Positions 30,204 through 38,674 of a DNA stretch of 64,000 bases are shown here, one piece after another. Within the stretch, counting starts at the first letter, position 1. Each line of letters begins with the position of its first letter. The notes beneath the pieces are model-generated. The model saw only the letters and a list, made by a program, of their open reading frames with translations, searched no databases and had not been told where the DNA came from. This DNA is from a virus, in IMG/VR virus record IMGVR_UViG_3300020202_000068, positions 1 to 64,000 of that record, one strand, 5' to 3'. The translations under genes and the position numbers were made by a program.

Positions 30204-30580
30204 TTCAGTACCTCCATGACATCAGCTTCCGTCTGCGGGGCCTTCACGGTCTTCAAGACCTTCTCGCCAGCCGTGGCGACAGCCGCTGGCAGGCCAGACT
30301 CTCTAGCCGCTGCCACCGGGACCTTGTATTGGTCTGGAATCTCGCCAGAGCCATCCGTGGAATCCACTTCATGGAACGTGGCAACTAAACTTAAGTCTTT
30401 GTCGCGATTAAGTTTATCGAATGCTGCCTGGACTGGGTTCGGAATGCCGCCCGAGTCCTTCTCGTACACATAAGTCACAGCCGTGGCCTTCTGTGTGGAC
30501 GGGAAGATATTCGGTAGGTTGCCCTTGAACGCGAAGTACAAGAGCGCCAACGCCAGGACAGTGCGTAAGTCAAACTTCAC
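30200..30580 (-). CDS. Membrane-anchored thioredoxin-fold-like protein (126 aa)
   Basis: N-terminal anchor LRTVLALALLYFAF; then ATAVTYVYEKDSGGIPNPV, LSLVATFHEVD, VPVAAARESGLPAAVATAGEKVLKTV, in the strand/helix order of a thioredoxin fold. No CxxC, so not redox active. Function unknown; coupled by ATGA to the protease gene. Confidence 0.55.
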   Translation of the reverse strand: MKFDLRTVLALALLYFAFKGNLPNIFPSTQKATAVTYVYEKDSGGIPNPVQAAFDKLNRDKDLSLVATFHEVDSTDGSGEIPDQYKVPVAAARESGLPAAVATAGEKVLKTVKAPQTEADVMEVLK

Positions 30581-30590
30581 AGCCGGCCTC

Positions 30591-30935
30591 CTATTCCGCG
30601 CAGTGTTCGCACTTCTTCATGACCTTCAGGACCGCCTCTTCATGGTCCTTATCGCCAGCTTCCTTAGCCTTAAACAACTCCTCCAGGAGCTTCTTCAGGA
30701 AGTCGGAGAAGTCAAAAGGACCGGGGGCGGGTGGGGTGGGATCAGTGTTAGGGGGCTGCGGCTCCAGGCGAGCCAATAGGAACTTCAACAGCTGCACCAG
30801 AATCGTGGAGAAACTGAAGCCGCCGCCTGCCTGAGCGGGCTGACTACCCCGGAAGAACAGCAAGTAGATCGCGATCGCTGCGGCGATCAGCGGGTGGGAC
30901 TGAATCAGTCCAATCAGGAAAGAGATGTCTTGCAC
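30591..30935 (-). CDS. Small membrane protein (114 aa)
   Basis: GTG 30935 is preceded by GGAGG at 7 bases, better than the longer reading from 30989. Membrane segment HPLIAAAIAIYLLFF, a Pro-rich linker (EPQPPNTDPTPPAPGP) and a charged helix ending CEHCAE. Part of the membrane cluster; possible lysis role. Confidence 0.55.
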   Translation of the reverse strand: MQDISFLIGLIQSHPLIAAAIAIYLLFFRGSQPAQAGGGFSFSTILVQLLKFLLARLEPQPPNTDPTPPAPGPFDFSDFLKKLLEELFKAKEAGDKDHEEAVLKVMKKCEHCAE

Positions 30936-31032
30936 GACAAGGCCTCCATGCCAAAGAACGTCCATCATCGACCAGCCGTGATCATACACGGAACGTCAGT
31001 GGTTACGCAAAGACCCACCCGAAATGGCTAGG

Positions 31033-31074
31033 CAAAAGCGACATGCCGTGTCGCTTTTGACGTAAGTCCTTATT
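31033..31074 (+). repeat. Dispersed hairpin repeat, copy B
   Basis: AAAAGCGACA-TGCCG-TGTCGCTTTT (31034-31058) then GACGTAAGTCCTTAT. Written in the same orientation as copies A and C although the flanking genes here are on the minus strand; on that strand it directly follows the stop of the 1,170-residue protein and could terminate its transcript. Confidence 0.75.
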
Positions 31075-34000
31075 TCTTGGTTGCCTTTCGCTTCTTACCA
31101 CGCTCATCGAGCAGGCTGTCCAGGGATTTCAGCTGGGCCACCAGCGCCTTTTTCTCGGGTGAGAGCGACGCAATTACGTCCTTCGGGATGTAGGCGCTGG
31201 AGAAGACCCGGCCACCGAGCTGCTTCTCGACGCGAGCCACCCGGTTGCGCAGCTCACGATCCATCGAGGCCGGAGAAACGTCCGTTAGATGCACACCAGT
31301 TCCGAGATTAACCGCCTTGGTGGCGGCGTTCTTGCGGGGATCGGTGAGTGTGCGGAGGGACGTAGCCACGCCCGAGAGCGGGGAATTCGAGAGCACATGC
31401 TCCATCAGGCCGCTGCCTGGATACCGAACCGGCTCCTTGGACTGCCGTAGGCCTGTCAGTTGGCCGATATTCGCCAACGTGCGGCCCAGCGGTGGGTCCA
31501 GGTCTTCCAGGTCTCGACCACCGAACGGCCCCTTCTGAAAGGCCGAGCGGCCGAACATATACTCCAGCGGGCCCTTAATGACCGGGCTGGTGCGGCTGAT
31601 AGCCTCCAACCCAACCTGCTTCAGGCTGGGGGTGGCGAATCCGGCTGGGTCTTCGAAGCCCAGGCCCAGGCCCGTCAGGTAGCGGCGCGAACCGTCCTGG
31701 AGGTCGCCTAGAGGGATACTGGCGGTCTCGGAGAGGTATTCAGGGGATAAGTCTTCGTGGCGGTGCTCGCGGCCCAGAGCCTTTATAGTCTGGGCCATCG
31801 GGCCGCCGGGGCTCGTCAATAGCCGCTCAATCGTCCATGGCAGGTTATTCCGACTGAACACATAAAACGGCACCACCCGCCGCATAACCTCCCGCTCGAA
31901 CGGGGCCATCGCGTGAGTCGAGTAGTCGTAATGCACCTCGGTCACGATCTTGGCGGCTTGCTCAGGATCAAACCCCTTGCCCTTCAGGTACTGATAGAGG
32001 GCCGCCCGGTTGTGATACTCCACCACCCGGTTCATCTTGGCGTTGGTCTGCATCCAGGTCCCAGCACCTTTACGAACCCCCTTCACGCCCTGGCCGAGCA
32101 GCGACGAGGGGTCGGCCGTGATCTGGCTCTCGACCTCTTTCGCGGTGGCCTTGATGTTTAGTGGGTTGTCTGGCAGGGCCTGATGCGGTGGCATTGCTCC
32201 CTGATAGACGTGCTGGTGGGCTTCGAGGGTCGAGTCGGCCCCGAGAATACCCATTACCTCCAGCTCACGCTCAAAGGACTTATCGCCTTTCCGCCAGAGA
32301 CTATTCACCTCGCCATACGCCTTCACGTAGTCCGCAATGTCGGCCGGGTTCTCGATGTACCCGCTAACAAGGTTGGCATACTGACCGCTGGTGTGATTGC
32401 GGAACCAGAATGCCGGCTTAACAAGCACCATCGCCGGTTTGAAATAACGATTGACGGTATCGAGCGTATTAGTGACCAGGTTTGCCCATTCCGGGTTCTC
32501 GTAGGTCTTAATGACGGCCGCTGCCGCATTAGCCAGCTCTGCCGGAACACGGGCCGCATCCAGCTGATCCAGCGGCACGCCAGACAACTTCCAGAAGTGC
32601 TGAAGCGCTGTATTCGGGTCCATCCCGGCGTGCTTAAAGGCGTCTTCTAGCCGCACCCCATCGCTGCCGAGGTTCATGTGGAAGGCTTCGTGAATAGCAC
32701 GGAAGGAGGCGTTCCGTTTATGGGCCTGGAGCATGTACCGTCCGAGGTCCTGGAAGGTCATATTGTCGAACAGTCGCTTCTGCTTCTCGACAGCGTCGGG
32801 GCTGGCGGCTTTCGCATACTCCGCCAGCTCTTTGGCGTGGGAAATCGAGTCCACGATGTCGTCTTTGGCCCGATAGCCGAGGTTGGGGAAGTCCTTGAGG
32901 ATTTCAGCCGCCCCACCCTCAGCGCGGTACTTCGGGTTCATTCGCAGGTCTTCAATCTGATCGGCACGCAAATGCCGCAGCGCCTCCTGGCGACCAGCCA
33001 TAGACTCGTGTCCGGTTGGCAGCTGACGGAAGGTATCCAGCGGACCTGTGCCCCGCTTGGACATATGCCTGGGGAAGTGCTGGAATTCATCAGTCTCGTC
33101 AATGAGATGCCCTTTACCGCCCATCTCCAGGTTTTGCCGCCACAGCTCGTCTTTGGCGGTGACGGCGTCCTCAGCCAGCTTGGCGATGTCGTCTTTCAGA
33201 GCGGCGGGAATCTCCGCTCCTGAGGCAAATTTCTCGATAGCCGCGTCCACATCCCCCTTCGTCTCGGCCGTCATGCGGAGAATGCGATCAAAGACCCGGG
33301 CTACGGGATCATGGGCAGCCCGCAGGCTCTCCGGTAGGTCGGCTGAGTTCGCCTTGGTGAGCTTCTCGAAGGGCATCTTTACCGTGGCCGTGGCCCCGGT
33401 CTGTGGGTGGGTGAAATGCACCTCTGCCCCGTCGTCCACCACCGAGGCAACGTACCCGTAGTTGCCACGGTCGGAGGCCTGAACAAGGTCTCCCTCTCGG
33501 AATGGCTTCGCTGATGCCTTGACGCCCTCAAACACATACGACTTACCGCTCCCAACATCCAGCCGAGTCCTTGCCCCTGGCTGGAGGATTTCGTCGGGAC
33601 CCAGCTCTCGCCATCCGTCAGGAGCGGCCTGACCGGCAGGCTTAAATGCCTGGCGGAATTTATCATCCACTTCCTTGAAGCGGTCCCAGAACTGGAGGGA
33701 TTGCTGGACGACCTGGCGGCGAGCAGCGGGCATCTTCTCGCTGGCCAGCTCAGAAACCACCTGGCCGTACTTATCGAATCGGCCACCCGATGGACCATGG
33801 AACAGGCCCTTTACCGTCCGCTTCACGGCACTGCCAGCGGCAGCAGCGGCGCGAGCACCGGGGATATAAGAGGCGGCTTTCCCGAGCCCTTCGATCAGCT
33901 TGGCCCCGCCCTCCCCAGCGCCCAGTGTTTGCGTCCCCATCCCCGGAATCCACAGATTCGCCACCCCGCCCAGAGGTTCTTTAAGTATCTCGTCGAAGTT

Positions 34001-34582
34001 CACACCCATCTTGGTGGCGGCATTCTTCGCGGCTGATCGGCGGGTGGTCTGCGTGGCCTCATCCCCGAAACTCAAGAGATCATCGAGCGTGGTGCGGGCC
34101 ATGGCCGGGGCGCGGCCCATCGTGGCACCTGCCCCCAGCTTGCCGGAGCGGCGGCCAGCGGCGGTCGCAGCCTTCGCCACGTCTCTCAGGGCCCCGGCCG
34201 CGTGAGCGACCTTCCCGGCCTTCGTGGCAGCCCCCAGCTTCGTGGCAAAACCAAGTGGATTGAGATACGTCAGCGGGTCAGTGGCAATATCCACCGCCAG
34301 CCCGGCACCCCAATTACCCCATGTATCCTTTCTTCCCACCATCCCGGCCTGTCGAAGCAGGTCCCGGCCCTCAACCCGGCCTTCCCCGGAGAGCGGGTGC
34401 AGGATCGGGGTAAGTGGGTTCTTGCCGGCCAGGGCGTTCTTAACGACGGCTCCCGGCGTTCCCAGGACGTTGCCGATATACGAAAGCCCACTCAGTCCGA
34501 CACTCTTGGCCTTCGAGAGGACGCCTTCCGGCTCCGGCGTCGGGCCGAGGAGCTGGTCTTCCGTGTATTTACGCTTAGCCAT
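31070..34582 (-). CDS. Large internal virion-type protein (1170 aa)
   Basis: ATG 34582 behind AAGGAAGG. The N-terminus has Gly/Ala-rich, membrane-active-looking segments (VGLSGLSYIGNVLG...). An SH3-like stretch lies near 355-400 (REGDLVQASDRGNYGYVASVVDDG). The C-terminal half has AFWFRNHTSGQYANLVSGY, AALYQYLKGKGFDPEQAAK and VVPFYVFSRNNLPWTIERL, like the large polyvalent proteins of phages that are packaged and injected with DNA. A tape-measure role is less likely given the composition. The hairpin repeat overlaps its stop. Confidence 0.7.
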   Translation of the reverse strand: MAKRKYTEDQLLGPTPEPEGVLSKAKSVGLSGLSYIGNVLGTPGAVVKNALAGKNPLTPILHPLSGEGRVEGRDLLRQAGMVGRKDTWGNWGAGLAVDIATDPLTYLNPLGFATKLGAATKAGKVAHAAGALRDVAKAATAAGRRSGKLGAGATMGRAPAMARTTLDDLLSFGDEATQTTRRSAAKNAATKMGVNFDEILKEPLGGVANLWIPGMGTQTLGAGEGGAKLIEGLGKAASYIPGARAAAAAGSAVKRTVKGLFHGPSGGRFDKYGQVVSELASEKMPAARRQVVQQSLQFWDRFKEVDDKFRQAFKPAGQAAPDGWRELGPDEILQPGARTRLDVGSGKSYVFEGVKASAKPFREGDLVQASDRGNYGYVASVVDDGAEVHFTHPQTGATATVKMPFEKLTKANSADLPESLRAAHDPVARVFDRILRMTAETKGDVDAAIEKFASGAEIPAALKDDIAKLAEDAVTAKDELWRQNLEMGGKGHLIDETDEFQHFPRHMSKRGTGPLDTFRQLPTGHESMAGRQEALRHLRADQIEDLRMNPKYRAEGGAAEILKDFPNLGYRAKDDIVDSISHAKELAEYAKAASPDAVEKQKRLFDNMTFQDLGRYMLQAHKRNASFRAIHEAFHMNLGSDGVRLEDAFKHAGMDPNTALQHFWKLSGVPLDQLDAARVPAELANAAAAVIKTYENPEWANLVTNTLDTVNRYFKPAMVLVKPAFWFRNHTSGQYANLVSGYIENPADIADYVKAYGEVNSLWRKGDKSFERELEVMGILGADSTLEAHQHVYQGAMPPHQALPDNPLNIKATAKEVESQITADPSSLLGQGVKGVRKGAGTWMQTNAKMNRVVEYHNRAALYQYLKGKGFDPEQAAKIVTEVHYDYSTHAMAPFEREVMRRVVPFYVFSRNNLPWTIERLLTSPGGPMAQTIKALGREHRHEDLSPEYLSETASIPLGDLQDGSRRYLTGLGLGFEDPAGFATPSLKQVGLEAISRTSPVIKGPLEYMFGRSAFQKGPFGGRDLEDLDPPLGRTLANIGQLTGLRQSKEPVRYPGSGLMEHVLSNSPLSGVATSLRTLTDPRKNAATKAVNLGTGVHLTDVSPASMDRELRNRVARVEKQLGGRVFSSAYIPKDVIASLSPEKKALVAQLKSLDSLLDERGKKRKATKK

Positions 34583-34978
34583 TGATTCCTTCCTTGGAAT
34601 CTGTAATTCTAGTGAATCCCTGGAGGGACGCCGCTATAGAACCTCCAACCCTGGCGTTCGGGACGCGGCACAGAACGCATTGATGGGCCCGTAGCGGCAG
34701 TGGCTCCCGGTTGCAAACGGCTGCAAGCTGGATGGTGCAAATCCATCACCCGTCAACTGTCTTAGCTTCGGTCTAACGAGAGCCGTCATCTTCTCGTGAG
34801 GTGTGCGGGCGACCTTCATCGCTTTTGCAACACACCCGCCCGCAAACCCTGGTAGCAGCAGGGAGGGCGTATCGTCAATCAGGAGCCATCGACCAGGGCT
34901 CCGGCTTAGTCCGTCGGGCCTAACGAGCCTCCAATGCAATGGCGGACTTCACGGCCACTAGCAGAAGGTGGCCAAACT
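34583..34978. other. Non-coding, stem-rich gap before the tRNA genes
   Basis: About 400 bases without a supported gene. Stems: GCCGC/GCGGC near 34632-34669; TGCGGGCG/CGCCCGCA near 34804-34845; GGAGCC/GGCTCC near 34882-34901; GGCCAC/GTGGCC at 34954-34974. Possibly tRNA remnants or a structured RNA. Confidence 0.4.
34682..34755 (+). tRNA. Degenerate tRNA-like element (possibly Cys-like)
   Basis: GATGGG/CCCGTC acceptor pairing (one wobble; the seventh pair fails), T-arm GATGG-TGCAAAT-CCATC perfectly paired, total 74 bases as in a tRNA, and a TTGCAAA loop-like stretch at 34711-34717 at the expected place for a GCA anticodon. Its stem is broken and no standard D-arm exists, so a pseudo-tRNA or chance. 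Confidence 0.25.
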
Positions 34979-35067
34979 CCCCGTATCGTTTAGTGGCAAG
35001 ACTTCGTGCAAAACTGGCCTCGGGCTGTAATTGCACGGTTCCCGGCGTTCGATTCCCGGTGCGGGGG
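34979..35067 (+). tRNA. Atypical tRNA with enlarged anticodon loop
   Basis: Acceptor CCCCGTA/TGCGGGG (one wobble), D-arm GTTT-AGTGGCA-AGAC, anticodon stem TCGTG/CACGG closing a 25-base loop (35009-35033), and a bulged T-arm with TTCGATT. It lies 2 bases before a normal tRNA-Arg gene on the same strand. Either a decaying tRNA or one carrying an 18-base insertion in the anticodon loop. Amino acid not assignable. Confidence 0.5.
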
Positions 35068-35069
35068 CT

Positions 35070-35141
35070 GAGTCCTTAGCCTAGAGGAGAGGCATCCGTC
35101 TTCTAAGCGGATATACGCTGGTTCGAATCCAGCAGGACTCG
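35070..35141 (+). tRNA. tRNA-Arg (UCU)
   Basis: 72 bases, canonical: acceptor GAGTCCT/AGGACTC, D-arm GCC...GGC, anticodon arm TCCGT-CTTCTAA-GCGGA giving TCT, T-arm GCTGG-TTCGAAT-CCAGC, discriminator G. CCA not encoded. On the plus strand between minus-strand genes. Decodes AGA/AGG, codons often rare in GC-rich hosts, a usual reason for phages to carry this tRNA. Confidence 0.92.
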
Positions 35142-35246
35142 CTCACCAGCCTGGAAGAATGCCGATCCGCTGTGACGGATTCGCGTGGGTGACACACGAG
35201 ACGAGGTCTTGATCCGGGAGTCCGGGGAGCCAAAGTGATGCACGCC

Positions 35247-35519
35247 TCAGCGGTCGGCACCAGGTTTTTCCAGATACTCGATCAGCTTGTCCAAGTACCA
35301 CCGGCACTTCTTCAGGTCCTGGACGCCGTTCTTGAGCTTCCACCGCCAGAGATACTTGATGCAGTTGCCGGTGAGTACCCCCTCGAATCCGTCGAGACCC
35401 TGCGTGACCACCTCAATGGCCTGGATGCACTCAACTCCGCCTTGCCGGTAATGATTGGGGTTGATCGCTGGATCGCTCACAGACGGCTTCCCAGAGTCTT
35501 CGTTCGAGGGCTTTGACAT
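35247..35519 (-). CDS. DUF3310 protein (SaV-like)
   Basis: 90 residues. Matches DUF3310 by eye: INPNHYRQGGVECIQAIEVV, GVLTGNCIKYLWRWKLKNGVQDLKKC, YLDKLIEYL. Widespread in phages, sometimes fused to nucleotide-metabolism domains; biochemical function not established. Overlapped at its start by a small gene in another frame. Confidence 0.8.
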   Translation of the reverse strand: MSKPSNEDSGKPSVSDPAINPNHYRQGGVECIQAIEVVTQGLDGFEGVLTGNCIKYLWRWKLKNGVQDLKKCRWYLDKLIEYLEKPGADR

Positions 35520-35595
35520 GGCAGATGGAGTATTTCCCGAGGTCGTTGACGGCGGTTAGATACTGGCGCAGTAGCTCTCGGTAATGATCGTTCAC
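35431..35595 (-). CDS. Small hypothetical protein (54 aa)
   Basis: GTG 35595 is preceded by AAGGAAG at 6 bases. Reads NDHYRELLRQYLTAVNDL then a basic helix; stop TGA at 35431-35433, overlapping the DUF3310 start in a different frame. Fits the minus-strand operon between the phosphoesterase and DUF3310 genes. Function unknown. Confidence 0.5.
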   Translation of the reverse strand: MNDHYRELLRQYLTAVNDLGKYSICHVKALERRLWEAVCERSSDQPQSLPARRS

Positions 35596-35642
35596 GGTGG
35601 GCTTCCTTGCTAGATGAAATGCGGAGGGTCGATCTTACACGA

Positions 35643-36725
35643 TCACCCACGAACTGCCTTCAGAAACGTAAGCCCGTCTTCTAACTGGTGGAAGCCAACG
35701 ATCTTGCGTCGATCCGGGAAGATCACGAACGTTGGGCATGTAGGGCGGGTCTTATTCCAGCCGAACTGCCGAGAATAAGCCGACGTGATCTGATAGGACC
35801 CCGGGCGACAGGCCCACCGCTCGATCCCGTGGCCGTAAAACGGCTCGACACAGCCCAGGTGGTTGTGGCAGATGCAGCCGATGTCCCAGTCGCACTCACC
35901 ATTTCGGAACCACTGCTTTGGCGCGTGCGTCTCGTTAAACGATGAATTGAGGCGGTACTGGTGCCTGACGCCCACCTTATACGACTGACCCCCCGTACGA
36001 ATCTTCAGGAAGGCCTCGTCCGGGGCATAGCACACTCGATTCCGCTTCAGCAGGCTCGATAGAACGTCCACGCCAGCAATTTGATTCGTCCACAGGTCGT
36101 GATTACCAGAAATAGCAACGAGGACACGATGAGCGAAGATATTCAAATACCACTCAAACAACTCCATCTGCTCGCTTGGCTGGGACCTCGCGGCGAGGAC
36201 GGCGCTACGGTGCTTAATGTGGTTGTCCGTGGCGTCCCCGCCGAGGATGGCGTAGCACCCATCACTTTCAGCCACCGCCACGGCATCCTGGCGCATCCTG
36301 GCCAAATCGACCGTGTTCCCAAGGCTAATATGCTGGTCGCTGATGAACGTAATAGCGCATGGCTCGGCTGGGAGTTCGACACTGAACTCCGACATGAGCA
36401 GTGAGCGTTGAATCTGATCAGCGTTCTCAACCTCTGCCGCCTTCCAGCGGGCCTCTGGCGAGCTGGATTCGGGCGGGATATAGGCGGGGACGACTTCCGG
36501 TCTGGTTCCCTCGGCGATCTTCAGCTGGGCCCTGAGAGCGGCCAGCTCCATTTCCTTGGCCTCCAGCGGGTCCACGGGAGCGGGTTGGCCGGAATCGGCG
36601 GCCAGCTTCTGCTGCCAGCCCCAGGCCGTGGAGCGGGGGACCCCCACGATCCTCCCCACCTCCGTCGCCCCCACCCCCAACGCGAATAGCTTCTCCGCCT
36701 CAGCCTTCTTGGCCAGATCGTCCAT
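35643..36725 (-). CDS. Calcineurin-like metallophosphoesterase with HTH
   Basis: 360 residues. Residues 1-45 are a helix-turn-helix of Homeodomain-like type (GVGATEVGRIVGVPRSTAWGWQ). From about 125 the metallophosphoesterase motifs appear in order: FISDQHIS (DxH), LGGDATD (GDxxD), AISGNHD (GNHD), then a His in CHNHLG and the GxxH-like end. Such enzymes hydrolyse phosphodiesters, including DNA ends or cyclic nucleotides. The DNA-binding N-terminus suggests a DNA substrate. Confidence 0.85.
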   Translation of the reverse strand: MDDLAKKAEAEKLFALGVGATEVGRIVGVPRSTAWGWQQKLAADSGQPAPVDPLEAKEMELAALRAQLKIAEGTRPEVVPAYIPPESSSPEARWKAAEVENADQIQRSLLMSEFSVELPAEPCAITFISDQHISLGNTVDLARMRQDAVAVAESDGCYAILGGDATDNHIKHRSAVLAARSQPSEQMELFEWYLNIFAHRVLVAISGNHDLWTNQIAGVDVLSSLLKRNRVCYAPDEAFLKIRTGGQSYKVGVRHQYRLNSSFNETHAPKQWFRNGECDWDIGCICHNHLGCVEPFYGHGIERWACRPGSYQITSAYSRQFGWNKTRPTCPTFVIFPDRRKIVGFHQLEDGLTFLKAVRG

Positions 36726-36727
36726 GA

Positions 36728-36802
36728 TTACTCCCAGTCCCTGAGATCAATTCCGCTCTCAAGATCGTCCCTGACTGCTGTCAGGAGGTCGTTTTCGTTC
36801 AC
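36728..36802 (-). CDS. Micro-ORF upstream of the phosphoesterase (24 aa)
   Basis: GTG 36802, preceded by GGGGGTGA, reads NENDLLTAVRDDLESGIDLR and ends TAA two bases before the phosphoesterase ATG. The CCTGAC-AGCA-GTCAGG hairpin inside it could make it a regulatory leader peptide. Small enough that chance cannot be excluded. Confidence 0.4.
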   Translation of the reverse strand: MNENDLLTAVRDDLESGIDLRDWE

Positions 36803-37006
36803 GGCTCACCCCCATCCGTGTGAGGTAAACCCCTGAGTTTGTGCATTCTTTTGTAGGGCGGGAGGGAATTTTTGTCGTGCGGGCTTCCGGGGTTTGCAAT
36901 AAGTCGGGGGCCTTGCTATGGTTACGGACGGCAAGAGGGTATGGATTTACATGACACATCTTCAGCAATACAATCTGAGCAGCGTCTGTGGGTCCGGCCT
37001 CTTGCC

Positions 37007-37082
37007 AAGAGCCTCCACGATATTGGCCCAGCACTCCGCCTTGTAAGCGGTTTGTTGGGCCTTTTTCGTGCGCTGGCTCCTT
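37007..37082 (+). tRNA. tRNA-Thr-like remnant (TGT anticodon arm)
   Basis: Contains a perfect tRNA-Thr-type anticodon arm, CCGC-CTTGTAA-GCGG (37036-37050), preceded by GCAC as in real tRNA-Thr genes. A weak acceptor pairing AAGAGCC/GGCTCCT surrounds it at 76 bases. D- and T-arms are poor, so it is probably a decayed tRNA or tRNA-derived element. Confidence 0.3.
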
Positions 37083-37323
37083 ATTCGGAGGCGGTATTGG
37101 ATGCCGCCCGGCAAGGACGTGCCGGATAAACCCGCCACCAGGCGAGGTAAAGACGCCTATCGAAATCAGTCACCCATAGCCGAGAGGCGGGTGCAGGTTG
37201 GAACGCTATCGTTCTCCCGGTCATGCTGACGACTCCAGGCCAGGGCTAATAGAGATAGCGGCGGTGGAGGAATCCTAAGGCCGTTGTTAATAGAAACTTA
37301 GGACGCTAGAGCGATGCCCGGCT

Positions 37324-37398
37324 CCGTCGGTTATCAGGCCAGCGATTTTCCGTACAGCACGGAGTCGCTGCGCTCAACCCTCACCGTCGGTTATCAGG
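37324..37398 (+). repeat. Direct repeat CCGTCGGTTATCAGG x2
   Basis: Exact 15-base copies at 37324-37338 and 37384-37398, 60 bases apart, the second ending 11 bases before ATG 37409. Could be operator or RNA-binding sites. Confidence 0.7.
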
Positions 37399-37408
37399 GT
37401 TCACTGAC

Positions 37409-37885
37409 ATGACGACAGATATGTCGGCCTATCCGGCCAGAGACAGGCTATTGAGGCTCATGGGCTATGAGAGCTACAGCCAGTACCTGGCATCAGCGTT
37501 ATGGAGACGCATACGAGAGGCGGCTTTAGCCCGTGATGGCGGGAAGTGTCGATGCGGGAGCCCAGCGACCCAGGTTCACCATAAAAACTACAACCTCCTC
37601 ACCCTCCAAGGAGAATGTCTGTCTGGCTTGGTATCTGTCTGTGGTGGGTGCCACTATGGGGCTGAGTTCTCGAAGTACGGGAAGACGACGCTGAAAAGAG
37701 CCAATAGCAGGCTGAAGACGATCGCCAAGAGGCGGCGTAAATCGAAGGTGGCAGAGTCACCGGAGTATCGCGCTGCCGTAGCCAGGAAGTGGCGGCTCCT
37801 GCGTGGCGGTAGGCCGAGAGAGGAGATCGCGAACGAGCTAAAGGCCGTCCGATCGGAGATTCGCAGGTTGATCGCTGAGCAGTAG
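37409..37885 (+). CDS. HNH endonuclease
   Basis: 158 residues (in-frame ATG at 37409 and 37421). CRCGSPATQVHHKNYNLLTLQGE then LVSVCGGCHYGAEF is the HNH zinc/catalytic pattern. The basic C-terminus (KTIAKRRRKSKV) likely binds DNA. Adjacent to the 15-base repeats, which could be its regulatory or target region. Confidence 0.72.
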   Translation: MTTDMSAYPARDRLLRLMGYESYSQYLASALWRRIREAALARDGGKCRCGSPATQVHHKNYNLLTLQGECLSGLVSVCGGCHYGAEFSKYGKTTLKRANSRLKTIAKRRRKSKVAESPEYRAAVARKWRLLRGGRPREEIANELKAVRSEIRRLIAEQ

Positions 37886-37952
37886 GCATGGGGCACCTGC
37901 GCGCTAACCCGGAGTTCTTGGATAGAGGTTATCTGTAAAGGAGACCGTGGCC

Positions 37953-38474
37953 ATGGCTGAGAAGTGGAGGCCATATCGTTCAATCGGCAAGGAGCTGGTT
38001 GAGAGATATGGCCAGAGCGGAGAGATGAATTTACTGGACAAGGAAACTGACATATTGAGTGTCCTCTGCTATCTGACCAAGGAAGTATCCGAATTAAAGA
38101 ACCTACTGACCGTGTTGAGTCTTGATCGTCTGCATGTCGCAAGAGCAAGCCATGAGGACTGGCGTCAGAGAAACCAGGAGCTTGACAACTGGATTCAAGC
38201 GAAAGAGGCCAGACACGGTCCAATCCCAAAGCGTGTCAGGTCGTATATCTCTAGTCAGTGGCTGGCTGTATGGGATGGCTTGAACACAATGAGATTGCCG
38301 TGGGTTGAAGAAGATGGCTCGATATTTGGCATCACGAGGCGTAGCATCATCATTCCAGGGCCGAAATGGGAGCCAAAGTTCACCACGCGATCGAAAGTGG
38401 CCAAAGAATACCAAGACTGGGTCGGCACGGTTCGCAAGCCCGATCGCTCAGCTTCACCATCGGAATCCAATTAA
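37953..38474 (+). CDS. Hypothetical protein (173 aa)
   Basis: ATG 37953, 9 bases after AAGGAG. A helical N-terminus with LDKETDILSVLCYLTKEVSELKNLL, then strand-like PWVEEDGSIFGITRRSIIIPG. No family recognised. Confidence 0.6.
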   Translation: MAEKWRPYRSIGKELVERYGQSGEMNLLDKETDILSVLCYLTKEVSELKNLLTVLSLDRLHVARASHEDWRQRNQELDNWIQAKEARHGPIPKRVRSYISSQWLAVWDGLNTMRLPWVEEDGSIFGITRRSIIIPGPKWEPKFTTRSKVAKEYQDWVGTVRKPDRSASPSESN

Positions 38475-38488
38475 CTAGGAGCCTGACA

Positions 38489-38674
38489 ATGGCAGTTAAG
38501 TTTGTAACGGCAGAGCACCGAGAGGTGCGATCTGAGGATGGAAAGAGACTTCTTGGGTTGCTGGTTCGTAATGATGGGGAATGGCTATTCAGTCCCCGGC
38601 TGGAGGATATGACCTACCAGGACCTGGAGATGGTTAGTCATCACCTCCGGGTCATCAATGGAGCCGTCCAATGA
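38489..38674 (+). CDS. Hypothetical protein (61 aa)
   Basis: ATG 38489 after TAGGAGCCTGACA. Compact strand-helix pattern (VKFVTAEHREVRSEDGKRLL, MTYQDLEMVSHHLRVI). ATGA-coupled to the LexA-like gene. Confidence 0.6.
   Translation: MAVKFVTAEHREVRSEDGKRLLGLLVRNDGEWLFSPRLEDMTYQDLEMVSHHLRVINGAVQ

Larger units (their letters stand above)
36803..37408 (+). ncRNA. Long non-coding structured leader
   Basis: About 600 bases with no convincing gene before the plus-strand cluster. A weak promoter TTTGCA-18-TATGGT lies near 36893-36922. Downstream are a tRNA-like segment (37007-37082), a 7-bp stem TCCTAAG/CTTAGGA at 37273-37303, and two copies of CCGTCGGTTATCAGG. The second copy lies inside an AACCCT/AGGGTT hairpin just before the HNH gene. 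Confidence 0.45.

Noticed and set aside
31070-34582. Tape-measure protein
   Set aside because: Lacks the long uniform coiled coil and repeats of tape measures; segments resemble large polyvalent or internal virion proteins instead.
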